Shown here: positions 59,975 through 64,000 of the stretch, in pieces
How the letters are laid out: every line of letters begins with the position of its first letter
How positions within the stretch are numbered: the first letter of the stretch is position 1
DNA from: Bacteroidota bacterium
GTDB lineage: Bacteria; Bacteroidota; Ignavibacteria; Ignavibacteriales; Melioribacteraceae
Assembly (NCBI GenBank): GCA_018818065.1
Contig: JAHISV010000012.1
Span: 558,001 to 622,000, forward strand
Direction of reading: 5' to 3'
Length of the DNA: 64,000 bases
Translations under genes and position numbers: made by a program
The notes under the pieces: generated by a model
Seen by the model: only the letters and a program-made list of their open reading frames with translations
The model's database searches: none
Told to the model about the DNA's origin: nothing

Positions 59975-60172
59975 GATCCTTCAATAATCTTCAAGTCTTA
60001 ATTGACCGACTCAGGATTACTTCCATTTTTGTTCAAAACCACTCCAAAAATACTATTTGTCAAGAATTCTCATTAACAATAATTTGTTTCTAACTTTAAA
60101 CTCAACGAAAGCAATAAAATCGAATTAATTCTTCTGTGATTTTAGTGCTGGACGAGGTTTTGGATAGGGACA
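59975..60172 (+). mobile_element. Second IS right-end remnant
   Basis: About 200 bp matching the 3' non-coding end of the IS (59600-59792), ending GGATAGGGACA at 60162-60172. No transposase sequence remains. It lies directly beyond direct repeat R, so two IS right ends stand in tandem 380 bp apart. Confidence 0.75.
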
Positions 60173-60336
60173 CCATAAAACATTCTATAGATTTTTGTAC
60201 CAGTCTTGTTTTTTATTCTCATAATCCATCGTTTTGAAGGATTGTATTTATCAGCAGAATATGTATGCCCAAATACTTTCTTATACATATTTGGATTAAG
60301 AGTTACAATGAAGACAGACCACATAGTGGAAAACAT
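60173..60336 (-). pseudogene. Gene fragment cut by an IS end
   Basis: An open frame on the minus strand (M-F-S-T-M-W at 60336) reads G-H-T-Y-S-A-D-K-Y-N-P-S-K-R-W-I-M and then runs into the IS end at 60172. Residues after that are IS-encoded. Looks like the remnant of an unidentified gene; not certainly coding. The 60337-60498 stretch only shows a CCAAGCAT / ATGCTTGG hairpin near 60376-60403. Confidence 0.3.
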
Positions 60337-60498
60337 TGTGATGGATAGACACTGATGGAAACATTTTTACAAGCCAAGCATCTTACTCAAGACAAAATGC
60401 TTGGTTATAATCTTACAGTTATTAGTCAACTAACAATAGGGGGTGTCAGATTAAATAGTGATTAGTACAAATTAATCCATATACAAAAGGAATGAACA

Positions 60499-61497
60499 AT
60501 GCACTCAAACTTGATACGCTATTTAGTAATATTAATATCAATTATTCTAATAATATCGGCATGCGATGAAGGAACTGAACCACCCTTAGATAGATCTATT
60601 CCGGTGTTAACAACAGCTGCAGTAACCGGTATAACTTCATCTTCTGCAATATCCGGCGGTAATATTACTTCAGACGGTGAAACTGCTATTACAGCAAGAG
60701 GTATTTGCTGGAGTACGAACACTACGCCAACAACAGCCAGTGAACAAACAAGCAGCGGAACTGGATCAGGTAGTTTTTCAAGCGTGTTAATAGGATTAAC
60801 CGCTAATACAACTTATTATGTCCGTTCATATGCAACAAACAGCGTCGGAACTGGGTATGGTGATATCATTTCCTTTACCACATCATCTATAGAAGACAAT
60901 TTTGTAAGCGATATAGACGGAAACGTTTATCACACAGTCACAATAGGGACGCAAACATGGCTTGTTGAAGACTTAAAAACTACGCGTTATCGTAATGGTG
61001 ATTCTATTGAGCACATTTCGGATAATACAACATGGGGGAATACAACGAACGGAGCTTATTGTAATTATGATAACAACCCCATTAATGTAATTACATACGG
61101 AAGATTATATAATTGGGCGGCGGTTAATGATTCACGAAATATCGCACCACAAGGATATCATGTCCCAACTAATACAGAATGGGAGACGCTAGTAAATTAT
61201 CTTGGCGGGTTAGATGTTGCCGGGGGTAAAATTAAAGAAGCCGGAACTTCACATTGGTGGGCGCCAAACAACGGTGCTACAAACGAATCGGGTTTCACAG
61301 GACTTCCGGGGGGATATCGTAATGCAAGCGGTACTTATCTTGCGCTGGGCGGTGCATCACTTTGGTGGACTTCTACAACTCTGAATAATTATCCCATGTC
61401 AGCTAATTCATGGCATTTAGATTATATGTTCTTCTGGATTTTAAATGGCGGAACAGATAAAAAGGAAGGAATTAGCGTGCGATGTATAAAAGATTAA
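60499..61497 (+). CDS. FISUMP-domain lipoprotein with Fn3-like domain
   Basis: 332 residues. Lipobox I-I-S-A-C-D near residue 22; a fibronectin type III-like domain (about 35-130: G-G-N-I-T-S-D-G, Y-V-R-S-Y-A-T-N-S-V-G); and a FISUMP domain (about 138-332: D-I-D-G-N-V-Y-H-T-V-T-I-G-T-Q-T-W, Y-N-W-A-A-V, G-Y-H-V-P-T-N-T-E-W, W-T-S-T, ending V-R-C-I-K-D). Surface lipoprotein of unknown function, common and multicopy in Bacteroidota/Fibrobacterota. AAAGGAA precedes the start. It appears as cargo between IS remnants and tRNA-Ser. Confidence 0.88.
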   Translation: MHSNLIRYLVILISIILIISACDEGTEPPLDRSIPVLTTAAVTGITSSSAISGGNITSDGETAITARGICWSTNTTPTTASEQTSSGTGSGSFSSVLIGLTANTTYYVRSYATNSVGTGYGDIISFTTSSIEDNFVSDIDGNVYHTVTIGTQTWLVEDLKTTRYRNGDSIEHISDNTTWGNTTNGAYCNYDNNPINVITYGRLYNWAAVNDSRNIAPQGYHVPTNTEWETLVNYLGGLDVAGGKIKEAGTSHWWAPNNGATNESGFTGLPGGYRNASGTYLALGGASLWWTSTTLNNYPMSANSWHLDYMFFWILNGGTDKKEGISVRCIKD

Positions 61498-61570
61498 AGC
61501 GTGTAAACAACATAATTACATCGATTATTCAATAAAGCAAAGGATAAATATTCAGTAAAAATAAGGGAAC

Positions 61571-61963
61571 ATGTACCAAATAATTATATCTTCAAAAGGA
61601 TTTATTAATGAATCTGATCCTTATGTATTACTTTTTGAGGGGGATAAAATAAAAGTAGACCTTAAAGAAAATGTGCAAACTTCTTTCATTGCCGAATTTC
61701 AAGCTGTCCGAACAAGAGTCCCTGGTCATGAAGCTGCTTATTTACTGCAATTAAGAAATTTCGAACTATTACGCAAGAAGGTGAAATTCCCAACAAGAAT
61801 TGAAATCTTTTGGCGGTTTGCAAAAGAGAGGTTGTTTAAATTCCGTGGTACAAATCAGAAGAACCTATTCCTATATCTGAAAGAGATTGAATTTCGATAT
61901 AATAAGAAAGAAATTTTCCCAGCGCTGCTGGAAAACCTTAGGTTTTCAGTTAGTGGCAAATAA
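61571..61963 (+). pseudogene. IS1595 (ISXO2-like) transposase carboxy-terminal fragment
   Basis: 130-residue frame. Its second half (about 75-127: I-E-I-F-W-R-F-A-K-E-R-L-F-K-F-R-G, L-Y-L-K-E-I-E-F-R-Y-N-K-K) matches the end of ISXO2-like transposases; the catalytic parts are missing. The first 70 residues are not recognised and may be fused flanking sequence. Considered a truncated transposase rather than a functional gene. 61964-62265 beyond it holds no gene. Confidence 0.6.
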
Positions 61964-62265
61964 TGGTGTTGTACGACAAAAATTCTCAACTCTGAAAAAC
62001 TCACTGACCAATTAGAGACCATTTACAGTCAAACACACATCCTACAGGTCCTATACAGCCGCTACATCCGGTGTTTTAAAAAACAAAAAACTCGAAAACT
62101 GATTTTGAGTTGTTCATTTATTATTGTGATTAAGATGAGGAGGATTAGCTACGCTGATCCTGTTTGAGGAGGTCCTGCAAAGAATTAAAGCTCACAATAC
62201 TGCGTATTGTATCTTTTTCCATTTCCTCGTTTGCAGAAATATATTTCCGGCATTCGGAAATGAAA

Positions 62266-62296
62266 AAAGCTCAATCGAAAATATCAATTGAGCTTT
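62266..62296 (-). terminator. Terminator downstream of tRNA-Ser
   Basis: AAAGCTCAAT (62266-62275) pairs with ATTGAGCTTT (62287-62296), 10 bp beyond the tRNA 3' end. Related hairpins stand beside the tRNA-like remnants at 7286, 54260 and 59820. Confidence 0.7.
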
Positions 62297-62305
62297 AATT
62301 CTTTG

Positions 62306-62392
62306 CGGAGAGTTAGGGATTCGAACCCCAGAAGGACTTGCATCCTTAACGGTTTTCAAGACCGCCGCATTCAACCACTCTGCCAACTCTCC
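62306..62392 (-). tRNA. tRNA-Ser(UGA)
   Basis: 87 nt. Acceptor stem GGAGAGT / ACTCTCC with G discriminator, D-arm with T-G-G-C-A-G-A-G-T-G-G-T, anticodon loop CTTGAAA (anticodon TGA), a long variable arm, and T-loop GGTTCGAATCC. CCA is not encoded. It reads codon UCA. Its 3' end faces the mobile region. Confidence 0.95.
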
Positions 62393-62593
62393 GTGGTAAT
62401 CAAAATTTAAGACTCAAAAAGTAGTGGATTAATGGAAAAAAATCCAGTAAAATATTGTTCACTGTACACAAAATTCAAATCTATTTGTCAATTCCTCAAT
62501 GAACTTGCTTAAAACAATACTTCTCAATTAGTTAGCTACACTTTATATGCGAAAATTCTATAAATTTCACAATCCAATAAATGGGACTTCCTG

Positions 62594-63502
62594 ATGTCGA
62601 TACAGACCGATGCACACGATAAAATAGAAGAAATTAGAGTAACACTATCCAAAAACAATTTTAGTGTTTCTCCCATTTCAGGAAGACAATACAATTACGA
62701 AGTTGTCGTTACAGATTATTCCGATTCTCTCAAAGTCCAGGTATACTTCGGAAAGAAAGGCGTTAAAACTATCCTGCAGGGAAATTCTGACACCGAGTTT
62801 TATCATCAGATTAACAACCTTATTTCAGATCAACCTATGCTCGCATTTCAAAATCCAGAACAGGATGAGCCTGAGGAGTATATTGGCACAGATGAATCCG
62901 GCAAGGGTGATTATTTTGGGCCACTTGTAATTGCGGGTGTTTACACGGATAAAAAAAGCCGCTCCAAATTAACCCAAATAGGAGTGAGGGATAGTAAAGA
63001 GCTTTCCGACCCTCAAATTGGGAAAATCGCAAAAAAGATTCTTGATGTTGTCGGAGAAAACCATCATATCATTAATATCCCTCCGGAGAAATACAATGCA
63101 CTGTATGAGAGCTACAAGAATTTAAATAAACTTCTTAGTTGGGGGCATTCGGAGATTATTGAGAAATTGGTGGATCTGACCCGGACAAATAATGTGATTG
63201 TTGATAAATTCAGTAAGACTTCACTTGATATCTCGGCAAAAAAAGGTTTCGCAGATTTGAATATTTTTCTGACCCCAAAAGCAGAGAGATTTACAGCCGT
63301 TGCCGCCGCATCAATTTTGGCAAGGGACTCCTTCAACAGATGGTTCGAAAAAAAAGAAATAGAAGGACTTCCCCTATTAAAAGGCGCCTCTACAGAAGTA
63401 GAAAACCTTGCAAAAAAACTTGTACAAATTAACGGTCCTGAAATTCTTCAGGAGATCGCTAAACTCCATTTTAAGACTACACAAAAAATTTCCAACAAAT
63501 AA
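62594..63502 (+). CDS. rnhC: Ribonuclease HIII
   Basis: 302 residues. An amino-terminal TBP-like substrate-binding domain (about 1-85) precedes the RNase H fold with G-T-D-E-S-G-K-G-D-Y-F-G-P near 98 (the D-E of the active site), D-S-K-E-L near 136 and V-D-K-F near 198, A-A-A-S-I-L-A-R-D near 236. Removes RNA from RNA/DNA hybrids. Length and domain order fit RNase HIII rather than HII. Start ATG 62594 has GGGACTTCC upstream, a weak ribosome site. Housekeeping gene next to pfkA. Confidence 0.93.
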   Translation: MSIQTDAHDKIEEIRVTLSKNNFSVSPISGRQYNYEVVVTDYSDSLKVQVYFGKKGVKTILQGNSDTEFYHQINNLISDQPMLAFQNPEQDEPEEYIGTDESGKGDYFGPLVIAGVYTDKKSRSKLTQIGVRDSKELSDPQIGKIAKKILDVVGENHHIINIPPEKYNALYESYKNLNKLLSWGHSEIIEKLVDLTRTNNVIVDKFSKTSLDISAKKGFADLNIFLTPKAERFTAVAAASILARDSFNRWFEKKEIEGLPLLKGASTEVENLAKKLVQINGPEILQEIAKLHFKTTQKISNK

Positions 63503-63567
63503 ACAAATATCCTCTCAATTTCGTATATTACGGGCTAATTTAAAATGTAATTAGGAGAAATTTGTCA

Positions 63568-64000
63568 ATGCCAAAAAAATCGACTAGAGTAAGAAGGATA
63601 GGGATATTAACAGGTGGTGGTGATTGTCCCGGATTGAACGCTGTTATAAGAGGGGTTGCTAAGCCCGCGCATGATTTAGGTTTGTCTGTTCTTGGTATTG
63701 TTGACGGATTTGAAGGTTTAGTTGAAGGTAAGGCCGTAGAACTTTACAATAAAGATGTTTCCGGTATACTTCAGAGAGGCGGAACTATTCTTGGATCCTC
63801 TAATATGGGCGACCCATACCACTGGCCGGAAGAAGTTAATAAGAAAATAGAAATCGTTGACCGTTCAGAAGACGCCATAAAAAATTATGACGGTTGGAAC
63901 CTGGACGCGCTGATTGCTATAGGCGGTGACGGTACAATGCATATTTCCCGTAAACTAGCCGCACTTGGAATGAACATAGTTGGTGTACCTAAAACAATTG
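63568..64000 (+). CDS. pfkA: ATP-dependent 6-phosphofructokinase (3' end outside the window)
   Basis: 144 residues are visible from ATG 63568 (AGGAGA 10 bases upstream). G-I-L-T-G-G-G-D-C-P-G-L-N-A (about 12-25) is the ATP-binding glycine motif, L-Q-R-G-G-T-I-L-G-S-S (about 70) binds phosphate, and A-I-G-G-D-G-T-M (about 118) carries the conserved G-G-D-G-T. Phosphorylates fructose 6-phosphate in glycolysis. Gly after G-G-D in the second motif (G-G-D-G-T) is also seen in PPi-using enzymes, so phosphate donor is not fixed here. Confidence 0.92.
   Translation, partial: MPKKSTRVRRIGILTGGGDCPGLNAVIRGVAKPAHDLGLSVLGIVDGFEGLVEGKAVELYNKDVSGILQRGGTILGSSNMGDPYHWPEEVNKKIEIVDRSEDAIKNYDGWNLDALIAIGGDGTMHISRKLAALGMNIVGVPKTI

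Noticed and set aside
62240..62258. ATTTCCG / CGGAAAT hairpin as a separate regulatory element
   Set aside because: Short, isolated, and directly before the tRNA terminator; nothing supports a role.

Overview
The window most resembles a chromosome segment of an Ignavibacteriales-type member of the Bacteroidota/Ignavibacteriota lineage. The DNA is AT-rich. Two secreted proteins end in type IX secretion sorting domains of the Y-P-N-P-F-N kind. A SusC-like TonB receptor, many OmpA-family proteins and DUF3494/Big_5 surface proteins fit the same group. This placement is inferred from protein style, not from a marker gene. 

Layout: (1) 0-7.5 kb is a uronate/pectin-type catabolic locus: a truncated secreted protein, a TonB-dependent receptor, a membrane-anchored winged-helix regulator, a HAD phosphatase and glucuronate isomerase UxaC. 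Two near-identical 32-bp boxes lie upstream of the receptor and of uxaC. (2) 7.5-18 kb carries a PadR regulator with an FtsX/MacB-type permease, a T9SS-exported propeller protein, a decayed second copy of the PadR-permease pair, a transposon scar, a GT39-type glycosyltransferase and a B12-binding radical SAM protein. (3) 18-53 kb is a long block, almost all on the minus strand, of envelope and stress genes: M48 protease, OmpA proteins, TSP3/Big_5/DUF3494 surface proteins, AI-2E-type exporter, a KaiC-MlaE-MlaF-MlaD operon, YihY, YtxH, CsbD, HPF/RaiA, CspA, many tiny membrane proteins, and NarL-type response regulators. (4) 53.5-62.4 kb is a mobile, defence-like region: IS copies and internally deleted derivatives, tRNA-Ser-like remnants, a Fic protein, a frameshifted TOTE-type primase-helicase, a FISUMP lipoprotein and a transposase fragment, ending at an intact tRNA-Ser(UGA). 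(5) 62.5-64 kb returns to housekeeping genes (RNase HIII, start of 6-phosphofructokinase).

The strongest unexpected signal is in region 3. At least 13 copies of a roughly 45-bp element sit upstream of genes or operons there, all in the same orientation relative to the gene. In most copies the element runs directly into a -35-like TTG, a 17-bp spacer and a TATAAT-like hexamer. Together they look like one multi-promoter regulon (envelope/general stress) under a single activator. The activator is unidentified; the NarL-type regulators inside the block are candidates. A two-component locus within the block is decaying: its kinase has Pro in place of the phospho-accepting His, and it is flanked by response-regulator fragments.
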